A DNA stretch of 64,000 nucleotides from Leptolyngbya sp. FACHB-261 (GTDB lineage: Bacteria; Cyanobacteriota; Cyanobacteriia; FACHB-261): positions 62,001 through 126,000 of the forward strand of contig NZ_JACJPL010000015.1 of the NCBI RefSeq assembly GCF_014696065.1. The letters run 5' to 3'. Positions 9,550 through 17,185 of the stretch are shown here, piece by piece. The notes beneath the pieces are model-generated. The model made no database searches, had not been told where the DNA came from, and saw only the letters and a program-made list of their open reading frames with translations. The translations under genes and the position numbers were made by a program. The first letter of the stretch is position 1. Each line of letters opens with the position of its first letter.

Positions 9550-10011
9550 CTAAGAGCGGACCGTCAGTATACCAACCATCCCGGCTTCAGTGTGACCCGG
9601 AACCGTGCAGCGCAGAGTATAGGTACCAGAACGAAGGGGCACAAATGACCACTCGGCTTGGGCTCCCGGCTTTAGCTCCAAGTCGTGAATGGCTCCCTTG
9701 ATTTCCACACCACCTGCTTTGATGTTTCGGGTCCAGACTGCATCGGCAAAGTCTTTAGCAGTGAAGTAGTGCTTCTGATTACTGGGATTGCTCAGCGCCA
9801 GCTTGTAGAGTTGCCCCGCTTGAAAGGTTAGGGTATCAGGGCTAAACCGCAAGGCCCCATCCGCTTTGCCCAGTTCTACACTTACAGACACAGCAGTTTG
9901 AGGGTTCAGGTTAAGGTCAGCCTTGGCTGGAAGCACTACCAGGCTCAAGAGGAGCACTCCCATTACCAGACCAGTCAGTAAGTTAGTCAATAAGCCAGTG
10001 AGCCGCTGCAT
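9550..10011 (-). CDS. Exported cupredoxin (plastocyanin-like)
   Basis: A 153-residue protein with a signal peptide (hydrophobic residues 10-28, cleavage near AKA|D) and one cupredoxin domain. Type 1 copper ligands are all visible: His81 in KHYF, Cys135, His140 and Met145 in CTVPGHTEAGM. It differs from plastocyanin PetE, which has CEPHRGAGM, and has a longer segment between the first His and the Cys. It is likely a periplasmic or lumenal one-electron carrier or copper handler. The CGLD27 gene ends 13 bases upstream on the same strand, suggesting a CGLD27-cupredoxin-eda transcript. Confidence 0.8.
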   Translation of the reverse strand: MQRLTGLLTNLLTGLVMGVLLLSLVVLPAKADLNLNPQTAVSVSVELGKADGALRFSPDTLTFQAGQLYKLALSNPSNQKHYFTAKDFADAVWTRNIKAGGVEIKGAIHDLELKPGAQAEWSFVPLRSGTYTLRCTVPGHTEAGMVGILTVRS

Positions 10012-10024
10012 ACTCGACTCCTCT

Positions 10025-10525
10025 CTAAGTCAAACTCCAAGCCAACACGCCCAAAACCAGCAGCACTCCTAAAACCATGAAGGTCCGTTCCAGGCGGCGT
10101 AGTAGTGGCTGGACCTGATAGGTAAATACCAAGCGGTCTTTGGTCAGCTCCTCAGTCGGTTTGGTCCAATACTGACCGTCATACCAGCCCGATTCCTCGT
10201 AGGGAATCGTGGCGTTGAGTAGTCGACTACGAATGTAATTCCAGCCGAGATAAAGCCGCAATAGCACCAGACCCAAGGGCAAACTGGCTCCTGCCGCTGC
10301 AAACAGGAGAAACTGCAGCGTCGCGCGCGAAGGCGAGAAGCTGTAGGCCGCAACAGGCGCACTCACAGACCAGCCCACTAGCCAAACGACAGCCAAGCGC
10401 TTGACAAAAGTTGGAATATCTAGTGTGGCCCAACTGAAAAACCAGGACTCCCTGAGTTCTTCATACTCATTGAGCGGACGTTGCTCTAGAGGGACGGGAC
10501 AGACGACAGAGGACGATTGGGACAT
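10025..10525 (-). CDS. Ycf36/CGLD27 family membrane protein (DUF1230)
   Basis: A 166-residue protein beginning with the family signature CPVPLEQRPLNEYEELRESWFF (split here: CPVPLEQRPLNEY at residues 9-21, then EELRESWFF). Three hydrophobic stretches follow: one around FVKRLAVVWLVGWSVSAP, one around LFAAAGASLPLGLVLLRL, and a C-terminal one, MVLGVLLVLGVLAWSL. The family is conserved in cyanobacteria, algae and plants (CGLD27; plastid Ycf36) and has been linked in plants to growth under iron-related stress; the reaction is unknown. The ATG at 10525 is preferred over an in-frame start at 10549. Divergent from bvdR. Confidence 0.85.
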   Translation of the reverse strand: MSQSSSVVCPVPLEQRPLNEYEELRESWFFSWATLDIPTFVKRLAVVWLVGWSVSAPVAAYSFSPSRATLQFLLFAAAGASLPLGLVLLRLYLGWNYIRSRLLNATIPYEESGWYDGQYWTKPTEELTKDRLVFTYQVQPLLRRLERTFMVLGVLLVLGVLAWSLT

Positions 10526-10608
10526 CGCGGATGGCCTTGAGGAGCGCAAATCGCTATAGCCTGAACTTTAGCGCAAAGTTTATATTATGAGGCTCTCGGG
10601 CTTTTGTC

Positions 10609-11577
10609 ATGGAACTTAACAACCCTCTGCGGGTAGGTCTGGTGGGCACCGGCTACGCCGCTAAGGTACGAGCCGAAACCCTGGGTAGTGATTCCCGGGT
10701 CAAACTGCTCGCAGTCAGTGGTCATCAGCGCACCGCCGAGTTCGCTGAAAGTTTTGGTTTGGTGGCAGTGGACGACTGGACGCAGCTGGTACAGCGGCCC
10801 GATTTAGACTTGGTGGTGATCAGCACCGTCAATCGGGACCATGCTCGCATTGCTAGAGCGGCCCTGCAGGCGAACAAGCATGTGGTCCTGGAATATCCAC
10901 TGGCCCTTAATCTGGCAGAAGGACAGCAGCTCCTCGAACTGGCCACAGCTCAGCAGCGGCTGCTACATGTTGAGCACATCGAATTACTCAGTGGCATTCA
11001 TACGGCCCTGCGCCAAGGGCTACCTAAGCTAGGCCAAGTGCTCTACATCCGCTACAGTGACCTGACCGAGAAGCGACCAGCACCGCAACGCTGGAGCTAT
11101 GCGTCAGAGCTGTTCGGCTTTCCCTTGATGGGGGCTGTGTCTCGAATCCATCGGCTCACTGACCTGTTCGGGCCGGTTCAATCAGTCAGCTGTCAAAGTC
11201 GTGTTTGGGGAGATGGAGAGTTCTTCAATACCTGCCTGACCAGTGCCCACCTCCAATTTGCTCAGGGTTCTGTAGCAGAGGTGGTCTATGGCAAAGGTGA
11301 GGCGCTGTGGCGATCCGAACGAGTTTTAGAAATCCATTGCAAGGCTGGTGCCTTGCTGATCGATGGCGAGACCGGCGTACGGCGAGATGCTCAAGGCGAA
11401 ACGCCGCTAGAACTGGGCAGTCGTCGTGGCCTGTTTGCCCGTGATAGTGCAGCGGTACTGGCACATCTCTTCGAAGGTGAGCCCCTTTACGTCTCGCCGC
11501 AGCAAAGTCTGTATGCTCTGCAGGTGGCGGATGCTGCCCGTCGTGCTGCAGAAACTGGCGAGACAGTTCATTTATGA
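10609..11577 (+). CDS. bvdR: Biliverdin reductase
   Basis: A 322-residue Gfo/Idh/MocA-fold oxidoreductase. The Rossmann start RVGLVGTGYAAKVRAE, then KHVVLEYPLAL, LLHVEHIELLSGIH, PAPQRWSY, FGFPLMGAVSRIHRLTDLFG and GSRRGLF agree closely with Synechocystis BvdR as I remember it. BvdR reduces biliverdin IX-alpha to bilirubin with NAD(P)H and is linked to phycobilisome function. In a generic family member these last blocks would not be conserved, so I favour BvdR over an unspecified sugar dehydrogenase. The 83-base gap to the CGLD27 gene must hold both divergent promoters. Confidence 0.85.
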   Translation: MELNNPLRVGLVGTGYAAKVRAETLGSDSRVKLLAVSGHQRTAEFAESFGLVAVDDWTQLVQRPDLDLVVISTVNRDHARIARAALQANKHVVLEYPLALNLAEGQQLLELATAQQRLLHVEHIELLSGIHTALRQGLPKLGQVLYIRYSDLTEKRPAPQRWSYASELFGFPLMGAVSRIHRLTDLFGPVQSVSCQSRVWGDGEFFNTCLTSAHLQFAQGSVAEVVYGKGEALWRSERVLEIHCKAGALLIDGETGVRRDAQGETPLELGSRRGLFARDSAAVLAHLFEGEPLYVSPQQSLYALQVADAARRAAETGETVHL

Positions 11578-11641
11578 GACTACCGATACCGAAGAGATAA
11601 GGAGATCAGCTAGTTGGGGTTTGCAGCTTGAGGCGCTTGAA

Positions 11642-12766
11642 TCAGCTTGCCACACGCTGTTGCTGGGGTTGCAGAGGCAAACAGACAGTAAAGGTCGTTC
11701 CCTCACCCACCACTGAGTCAAGCCTGATCTTGCCTTGGTGGGCAGCCACAATGCGGCGGCACAAATCTAGACCTAAGCCGCTACCACCTTTGTGGTGGCG
11801 ACCTTGATAGAAGCTCTCAAACAAATGAACCTGATCATCCGCTGGAATACCGGGTCCAGTGTCGCGGATTTGGATTTCTAGCAGTCCATTAGAAGGCGCC
11901 CGTAAGCTGACCTGAACTTCACCCTGGTCGGTAAACTTGATCGCATTACCCACCAAATTCGTGAGTACGCGACGCAGTTCCAAGTTGTCCCCTTGCAAGG
12001 CTGGTAAACCTTCGTCCACCACTAGATTCAGGTGTAGATTCTTCTCATCAGCCAGAGGTTGCAGTTCTTGAATAACCTCACGGGACAGAGAGCCGATGTT
12101 GATAGCGTTAAAGTTTAGGGTCTTACGGCCTGCTTCGTAGCGGTAGACCTCCAGCAGTTTGTTGACCATGCTCAGCAAATTCTGGTTGCTGCGAGCCATG
12201 GTGGTCAGAGCTTCATGCATAGGCTCCGATAGCTCCCCCAACACCCCCTGACTGATCAGGGTCAGCATCCGGTCAGCGGCAACTAGCGGCGTGCGGAGGT
12301 CATGAGTCAGGCGAGAGACGAAGTCTTCGCGTTGACGAGCCAGACGTAGTTGCTCATCCATGAGGTGCTTCAGGCGCAGCAAGCAGTCAACCCGAGCAAT
12401 AATCTCGTCAGGGTCTACCGGCTTGCGGATAAAGTCATCGGCGCCTAAATCTAAGCCTTTAACCACGCTCGGACCACTGTAGGCGGTGATTAGCAGGATA
12501 GGGATGTAGGGCAGATCTGAAGCTCGGATGCGACGAGTCACCTCGTAACCGTCCATCTCCGGCATCATGACGTCTAGAAGAATCAGATCGGGGGGAGTTT
12601 TGAAGACTCGATCTAACGCTTTAACACCGTTGTCTTCAACCCAGATCTCATAATCCTCATTGTCGTCCTGCAGAATGTTCTGAATCAGAAACTGGTTGTC
12701 GGGTAGATCATCAACCACCAGGATGCGACTCGGTCGTTCAGGTTTGGCGGACTTAGGAAAGTTCAT
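11642..12766 (-). CDS. REC-domain histidine kinase
   Basis: A 374-residue soluble protein with a receiver domain first (about residues 13-130; acidic pocket VVDD, phosphoacceptor Asp65 in LILLDVMMPEMDG, Lys in RKP) then HisKA (phosphorylatable His155 in SRLTHDLRTP) and HATPase (N box NLVGNAIKFT, G1 DTGPGIP, G2 GSGLGLDL). No transmembrane part, PAS or GAF domain, so its input probably comes through the receiver. Cyanobacterial genomes carry many of these REC-kinases. No cognate regulator gene is adjacent. Convergent with bvdR. Confidence 0.9.
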   Translation of the reverse strand: MNFPKSAKPERPSRILVVDDLPDNQFLIQNILQDDNEDYEIWVEDNGVKALDRVFKTPPDLILLDVMMPEMDGYEVTRRIRASDLPYIPILLITAYSGPSVVKGLDLGADDFIRKPVDPDEIIARVDCLLRLKHLMDEQLRLARQREDFVSRLTHDLRTPLVAADRMLTLISQGVLGELSEPMHEALTTMARSNQNLLSMVNKLLEVYRYEAGRKTLNFNAINIGSLSREVIQELQPLADEKNLHLNLVVDEGLPALQGDNLELRRVLTNLVGNAIKFTDQGEVQVSLRAPSNGLLEIQIRDTGPGIPADDQVHLFESFYQGRHHKGGSGLGLDLCRRIVAAHQGKIRLDSVVGEGTTFTVCLPLQPQQQRVAS

Positions 12767-13098
12767 AGGAACTCAAGACGACACAGGCAGAAAACTAGAC
12801 AATCACACCAGCTCCCGGCCTTGCACGGCTGCCCATTAGGTTCTCACCTACTCTGGAAGTAGGCTGAGTTCCCTTCAAGCAGGCGGGTTACGAAGCCATC
12901 GGAAGTATCCTCAAGTCCATCTCTGTCAACTGACGAAGGATGGGCTAGCCGCAACTAACCAGCAGTTCCAGAACCTATCTAGATTCAGTTAGTCAAAGGC
13001 TGGATCTAGCGTGTCACTTAGGTTGGAAAAGTTTCTCCCTCTAGAGTCTGAATTTTGCGATTTTGATACATTTGCTCTCGTACAACATTTCGTACAGC
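12767..13098. other. 332-base spacer upstream of the REC-kinase
   Basis: No gene is visible. The part nearest the kinase (12800-12960) is rich in potential stems, including CCTAC/GTAGG at 12847-12863. It may be a structured 5' leader of the kinase mRNA. No known riboswitch could be matched. The part near 13085 has repeated GTAC in GTACAACATTTCGTAC. Confidence 0.35.
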
Positions 13099-13728
13099 TC
13101 AATGATTAAAGATATCTTCGTACCCCAACAGATCTAGCTGAACAACAGTTGGTAAGCAGTGAAAGCAATGTTGAGCTAGTTGCCAGCGACCCTCACGCTC
13201 CAGCATCATTTGCAATACGCTCCGAACTTTCAGTAAATGCAAGACATCATTCGCTGCGTAGCGGAGCTGCTTTTCGGAAAGAGCTTGAACGTTGCCCCAG
13301 TCTGAGCTCTGCGCCGTTTTGTCAAGTTCAACTTGAGTCAAATCTCGCACCAGATCTTTGAGGCCGTGATGGGGGGTATAAGTCCGCGCTAACTTGCTGC
13401 CAATCTTGGTACAGAAAATCGGTGCTGTGTCAATGCCCAAGTGATAACGCAACATCGCTATATCGAAACGGGCGTAGTGAAAAACCTTTTCGACTTGAGG
13501 ATTTTCAAGCAGTTGTTTGAGCCTAGGAGCCTGAGTAATGCCTTTGGCTAAACGCACTAATGTCGCTCGACCCGATGCATCAGCAATCTGAACCAAGCAG
13601 AGGCGATCGCGCTGAGGCTTAAGGCCCATAGTTTCGGTATCGACAGCAATAGCCTGCTCTTGGGCGTAGTGAACAAGCGCTTGTTCACTCAAATCGTCCT
13701 CGCATACCTGGAAGGCGTCTAATCCCAT
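13099..13728 (-). CDS. RNase D-like 3'-5' exonuclease
   Basis: A 209-residue DEDDy exonuclease. Exo I: Asp30 and Glu32 in AVDTETMGL. Exo II: Asp89 in HYARFDIAML. Exo III: Tyr157 and Asp161 in RYAANDVLHLL. E. coli RNase D has about 375 residues with C-terminal HRDC domains; this one is the catalytic domain alone, the usual cyanobacterial form. It probably trims tRNA or other RNA 3' ends; DNA as substrate cannot be excluded. Confidence 0.88.
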   Translation of the reverse strand: MGLDAFQVCEDDLSEQALVHYAQEQAIAVDTETMGLKPQRDRLCLVQIADASGRATLVRLAKGITQAPRLKQLLENPQVEKVFHYARFDIAMLRYHLGIDTAPIFCTKIGSKLARTYTPHHGLKDLVRDLTQVELDKTAQSSDWGNVQALSEKQLRYAANDVLHLLKVRSVLQMMLEREGRWQLAQHCFHCLPTVVQLDLLGYEDIFNH

Positions 13729-13750
13729 CCCGACCTCTTTGCGCTGGCCT

Positions 13751-13930
13751 CTATCGCCCCATTATTAGCATCGATAGGAGCAGCCCGAGCAGCGATCCGC
13801 CTAGAAGGAGCCGTTGAATCCTCGCAGCCTCCAGCAGCGGCTGCCGTTGCGTCGCTGGGGCTTGAGCGGCGGCCTGTCCTAGGACGGTAGCGCTTACTGC
13901 CAATGTCGCTGCCGCTACTAGCCAGATCAC
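13751..13930 (-). CDS. Possible small two-helix membrane protein (59 aa)
   Basis: Between the ferredoxin and the exonuclease the minus strand has an open frame from a GTG at 13930 to TAG at 13751. It encodes two hydrophobic segments: IWLVAAATLAVSATVLGQAA near the start and RLLLGGSLLGLLLSMLIMG at the end, joined by a polar loop with QRQPLLEAARIQR. The frame stays open upstream into the ferredoxin gene, which weakens the start choice, and no good ribosome-binding site is seen. The hydrophobic-polar-hydrophobic layout with a basic last residue argues for a real product. No family recognised. Confidence 0.4.
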   Translation of the reverse strand: MIWLVAAATLAVSATVLGQAAAQAPATQRQPLLEAARIQRLLLGGSLLGLLLSMLIMGR

Positions 13931-13967
13931 TGTCTGCGTAGGTTGAGCTTGGGATTGAGCATGAATG

Positions 13968-14207
13968 TCACCAACTGGGGTCGCTGTAGAGATTGACAGT
14001 CAGCGAAGACTGGCCGGAGGGCACCGCCGAAATACAGGTGCAGATTTCGCCCAAGCCCTCAACCTCAACCTCGCAGGCGTGACAGGACCCCATCAGGCAA
14101 CCAGTGGGGATGCGAATGCCTGCCCGTGCCGCAACTGTTAGAAAAGACTCCCCCGCTTGGGCTTCTACAGTGACATCGTCTGGCAAAAATCGGATAGAGA
14201 TAGCCAT
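13968..14207 (-). CDS. [2Fe-2S] ferredoxin-like protein
   Basis: A 79-residue plant-type ferredoxin fold. The cluster-binding loop reads GCLMGSCHACEVEVEG, that is Cys-x4-Cys-x2-Cys, with a fourth Cys in EICTC. It is shorter than PetF (about 97 residues) and its loop differs (CLMGSC rather than CRAGAC), so it probably serves a specialised electron-transfer partner. The ATG at 14207 gives the natural MAISIRFLPDD start; the frame is open for 99 more bases upstream without a domain. The small membrane ORF 13751-13930 follows directly. Confidence 0.82.
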   Translation of the reverse strand: MAISIRFLPDDVTVEAQAGESFLTVAARAGIRIPTGCLMGSCHACEVEVEGLGEICTCISAVPSGQSSLTVNLYSDPSW

Positions 14208-14375
14208 GATGCTCTGCTCATTTTGCTGGCTGATTGGGGTCAACTTGAAGTTATAAGGCGTTTGAGAGCGTGCAGAAGCGGTGAGGTTGCTGCTCAGAGA
14301 ATACAAATCTACACGAAAACCTAAAAAATAGATTAACCTTTCTCACCTTATATGAGAGCAGGCTATAACTTATTG

Positions 14376-14457
14376 CTCTAAGGACAAACGGGTACGTTGC
14401 ACCGAAAGGGTTAGGAATATTAAGCGCACCGCAAACTTCAAGCGTGCGCTTATTTTT
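14376..14457 (+). ncRNA. Candidate small RNA ending in an orphan terminator
   Basis: At 14421-14452 TAAGCGCAC pairs with GTGCGCTTA (9 bp, perfect) and is followed by TTTTT, an intrinsic terminator on the plus strand. The minus-strand side lacks a T tract. No plus-strand gene lies upstream, but TATAAC at 14364-14369 could be a -10 box giving a transcript of about 80 bases. No -35 box is evident. No known RNA family recognised. Confidence 0.45.
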
Positions 14458-14531
14458 GTGTTCAGTGATCTTTTCTACTCTTAGATTTGATCCTTATTTG
14501 ATCCTTTAGGTTTAGTGCTCAGGTTGAGTGG

Positions 14532-15470
14532 TCAAAGCCGTTCGGCTTTGGGAGGGCGATTGATTAGATCAGCAATTGCGGCTTCAGGCGCGCATTGACC
14601 CGACAGAACCGAGCAAACAGCCTCAGTGATGGGCACCTCTAGATCGCGGGATTGGGCATAGGCAGCCAGTACAGGCGCAGCATTGACGCCCTCAGCAGTG
14701 CCGACCAGAGTGCTCAGCACAGTTGCTAGGGGCTTACCTTGAGCTAAAGCCCAACCCACCTGATAGTTGCGGGATAGGGATGAGGTACAGGTCGCCAGCA
14801 AATCGCCTAGACCGGAGAGACCGTAGAAGGTTTCAGGCTGTCCGCCCCAGTGGACACCCACTCGGACAATTTCGACCAAGCCGCGGGTGATCAAGGCTGA
14901 ACGGGCATTGGTGCCTAAAGACAGCCCATCATTCACCCCACAGGCGATCGCCATGATGTTTTTGAGCACACCGCCCAGTTCTACACCCACAGGGTCAGGG
15001 TTGGTGTAGACCCGAAACTTGGGAGCCGCGAACAGGTTGCGTACCTGTTCCGCTGCCTCTTCATCCCGGCTGGCAACCACACTAGCGGCAGGTAATCCTT
15101 GACAAATCTCCTCAGAGAGATTGGGCCCAGACAGAATCACGACTGGGTTGTGAGGCAAACAGGTCTGCCAGATTTGTGAAGGCGTGCGAGGTCGGCCCTG
15201 CTTACTATCTGGCTCCAAACCTTTACTGGCGCTAACCAGAATAGTTTCAGCAGACAGCTCGAAGTCAGCCACGCGCTGCGCAATCTCGCTCAAGCTGCGC
15301 ATCGGCAGAGCCGAGACAATTACTTGAGCTGGAGCGATAGTTTCTGTTAAAGAAACTTGGCAAGAACGGCTCCAGCCTCGGACTTCATAGCCAGAACGTT
15401 TGATCAACAGCGCTAGAGTGGAACCCCATGCCCCTAGCCCGAGCACAGCGACTTGTGGCTTGGAGTTCAC
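14532..15470 (-). CDS. gpsA: Glycerol-3-phosphate dehydrogenase [NAD(P)+]
   Basis: A 312-residue GpsA, which makes sn-glycerol 3-phosphate from dihydroxyacetone phosphate for membrane lipid synthesis. N-terminal Rossmann motif VAVLGLGAWGSTLA, then VSASKGLE, LSGPNLSEEI, and the catalytic-lysine region VELGGVLKNIMAIACGVNDG, with LSGLGDLLATCTSSLSRNYQVG at the C-terminal domain (positions 14836-14771). It starts with GTG, and that codon overlaps the TGA of the upstream secreted protein (GTGA), so translation is probably coupled. Confidence 0.95.
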   Translation of the reverse strand: MNSKPQVAVLGLGAWGSTLALLIKRSGYEVRGWSRSCQVSLTETIAPAQVIVSALPMRSLSEIAQRVADFELSAETILVSASKGLEPDSKQGRPRTPSQIWQTCLPHNPVVILSGPNLSEEICQGLPAASVVASRDEEAAEQVRNLFAAPKFRVYTNPDPVGVELGGVLKNIMAIACGVNDGLSLGTNARSALITRGLVEIVRVGVHWGGQPETFYGLSGLGDLLATCTSSLSRNYQVGWALAQGKPLATVLSTLVGTAEGVNAAPVLAAYAQSRDLEVPITEAVCSVLSGQCAPEAAIADLINRPPKAERL

Positions 15471-15841
15471 GGAGTGGTAGTTGGCACTACAGCAGGTTGG
15501 TTGGGTTGGCCAGTCGGCGCTTGGGACGGGGAAGAATTGATAGTCGGGCCAATCTGTAGCTGCTGCCGTTGCTGCCGGTAATTGGTGTACTCGCGGTTGA
15601 GGCTGCGCTGCTGCTCGGCCTCAAACTGAGCAGGGCTCGGACCATTACCGCGCAGAACCGCCTGATTCACAAAATCGAGCACATTGAAATTGCTGCCATC
15701 AATACCTTGCTGCCCATCCACCGGAGGAGCCTGCAGCACTTCAGTGGCTGTCTGGGCCGAGGCGGGTAGACCGATCAGACCACTGGCCAACAACACAGCC
15801 AGAGCCAAAACAGAACGGGAAGACCAACGGGTCGAAAACAT
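15467..15841 (-). CDS. Secreted hypothetical protein
   Basis: A 124-residue protein with a signal peptide (SVLALAVLLASGLIGLPASA|Q, positions 15805-15746). The mature part has a conserved-looking centre (GIDGSNFNVLDFVNQAVLRG) and a Gln/Arg-rich helix, and ends with a Pro/Gln/Thr tail. It is probably periplasmic. No family recognised. Its stop overlaps the gpsA start by 4 bases. The ATG at 15841 fits the signal peptide better than the upstream start at 15859. Confidence 0.7.
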   Translation of the reverse strand: MFSTRWSSRSVLALAVLLASGLIGLPASAQTATEVLQAPPVDGQQGIDGSNFNVLDFVNQAVLRGNGPSPAQFEAEQQRSLNREYTNYRQQRQQLQIGPTINSSPSQAPTGQPNQPAVVPTTTP

Positions 15842-16221
15842 TGCCAAGCTCCTGCACATGCCAACCAGAGCACTTTCTTATCTTCGTGCCTGCATTCTTT
15901 GAGAAGCGAGCACCGGGTGGGAAGTTCCCCAATTGTGACTGGTTCCGGCTTGGGCTGACAAGCCTGAGAGACAAAAACAGGGAACCACTCAGCATTGCTG
16001 AAATGGCCCCCTTGCCGATCCTCTGAGAGGAGAACACTGCAATCACTGTAGCTTATTGAAAACAATTGTCAATAGCTTCCAGAACTGAGCTGGACTTGAG
16101 TTGAGCTTGAACTGCGCTTGAACCGCACTTGAACAAGTCGGCTAGAGAAATCCTAGGCACTGGTCTTGGCTGCCGAGTCTTGGCTGCCGAGTTCTAGCTG
16201 CCAAAGCCTAGCAGCCAGGTT
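15842..16221. repeat. Spacer with two short tandem-repeat tracts
   Basis: At 16093-16136 four 11-bp units follow each other (consensus CGCTTGAACNG: GACTTGAGTTG, AGCTTGAACTG, CGCTTGAACCG, CACTTGAACAA). At 16163-16204 three 14-bp units follow (GTCTTGGCTGCCGA twice, then GTTCTAGCTGCCAA). No gene is seen in the 380 bases, which lie downstream of the stress-protein gene and upstream of the secreted-protein gene. Confidence 0.75.
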
Positions 16222-16764
16222 CTAGCGGTCAAACCCTCTGGGTACCTGCACTTCCAGAGAATCCGCGGTAGCAATATCCTTGCCGCTTGCGCCCTGGATG
16301 GTCAGAACTGAGCAGGGTGCGTGGTGATTCACATAGTTACTGACGCTACCTAAGAGCGCCTCGCTCCAACCAGAACGGCCTCGACGCCCCATGATGATTA
16401 AGTCAGCACCCCAAATGCGAGCTAAGTCACAGATCGTCCGGCTCGGGCTACCAGTATTTTGACTAAACTCAGCCGTAACGCCAACTGCTGCGGCCTCTGT
16501 GGCTCGGGAGCGCAATAGCTCAAGGTTCCTCTGCTCAAAAGCTTCCCACTGCTCTAGGTAGCCCTTGAGATTGTCATCACGCAGGCCGGGATAATAGACC
16601 AAACTGGAGAATGTTGAGATGTCTGGGCTGCCTTCTTCGTCTGGGGACAAGACGTGAAGCAGCATGAGCTGGGCACCCATCGCTTGCGCCATTGCTAAAG
16701 CTTCACTGAAGACACGTTGGCTGCTCTTAGCTGCATCTAGCGCCACTAAAATTTTGTGAAACAT
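16222..16764 (-). CDS. Universal stress protein (UspA family)
   Basis: A 180-residue single Usp domain. It begins MFHKILVALDAAKSSQRVFSEA, the usual first strand and Asp, and contains the nucleotide-binding motif MGRRGRSGWSEALLGSVSNYV (split: MGRRGRSG, then LLGSVSNYV, then HHAPCSVL), matching the ATP-binding G-x2-G-x9-G(S/T) type. A purine-rich GGGAGA precedes the ATG. Likely a stress- or energy-related ATP-binding protein; its partner is unknown. It is divergent from the baeRF-like gene, with a 421-base control region between them. Confidence 0.9.
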   Translation of the reverse strand: MFHKILVALDAAKSSQRVFSEALAMAQAMGAQLMLLHVLSPDEEGSPDISTFSSLVYYPGLRDDNLKGYLEQWEAFEQRNLELLRSRATEAAAVGVTAEFSQNTGSPSRTICDLARIWGADLIIMGRRGRSGWSEALLGSVSNYVNHHAPCSVLTIQGASGKDIATADSLEVQVPRGFDR

Positions 16765-17185
16765 ACTGCTCTCCCTCGTTTCTCCCTTGTTCAGAGTGGG
16801 TTGAGCCTTGTTTTCAGAATTGAACCCGGATTAAAGGCTCATCTCCATACTGGATCTGCGAGTCCAGAGTCAGGAGAATTCGCAACAAAAAATACCAATC
16901 ACTTGTGTTTGTTTACGATTGGCTGGCTGGCTTGAGCGAAAGACAAGACTAGAATCATTTAATTGAGTAATCGAGCATGATTATTTTTAGAAATTTAGCA
17001 GCCTGAATACGTTCAACAGGATATTTCTCAAGGGAGAGGTCAGGGCAGAGCAAGGCCAGTTTATTGGGATCAAAGCCTCTTCATCGAAATGGGCAAGATA
17101 GGCTCTGAGTTACTGACAGTAAGCCTATTTTTTTATTCCAATTTATTTATTGACACGATACCCCTAGCAAAAAGGAGTTAAACAG
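16765..17185. promoter_or_regulatory. Divergent control region, usp / baeRF-like
   Basis: An AT-rich 421-base spacer between two divergent genes. It must contain both promoters. AAGGAG at 17172-17177 is a strong ribosome-binding site 8 bases before the ATG at 17186. TTGACA at 17150-17155 resembles a -35 box but no good -10 box follows at the right distance. No gene or known RNA seen. Confidence 0.45.

Noticed and set aside
12841-12880. Glutamine-sensing glnA RNA motif (GGAAGTAGG present)
   Set aside because: The closing GAAGGAACG part is missing, and GGAAGTAGG here is one arm of a simple CCTAC/GTAGG stem. The next gene downstream on that strand is not a nitrogen gene.
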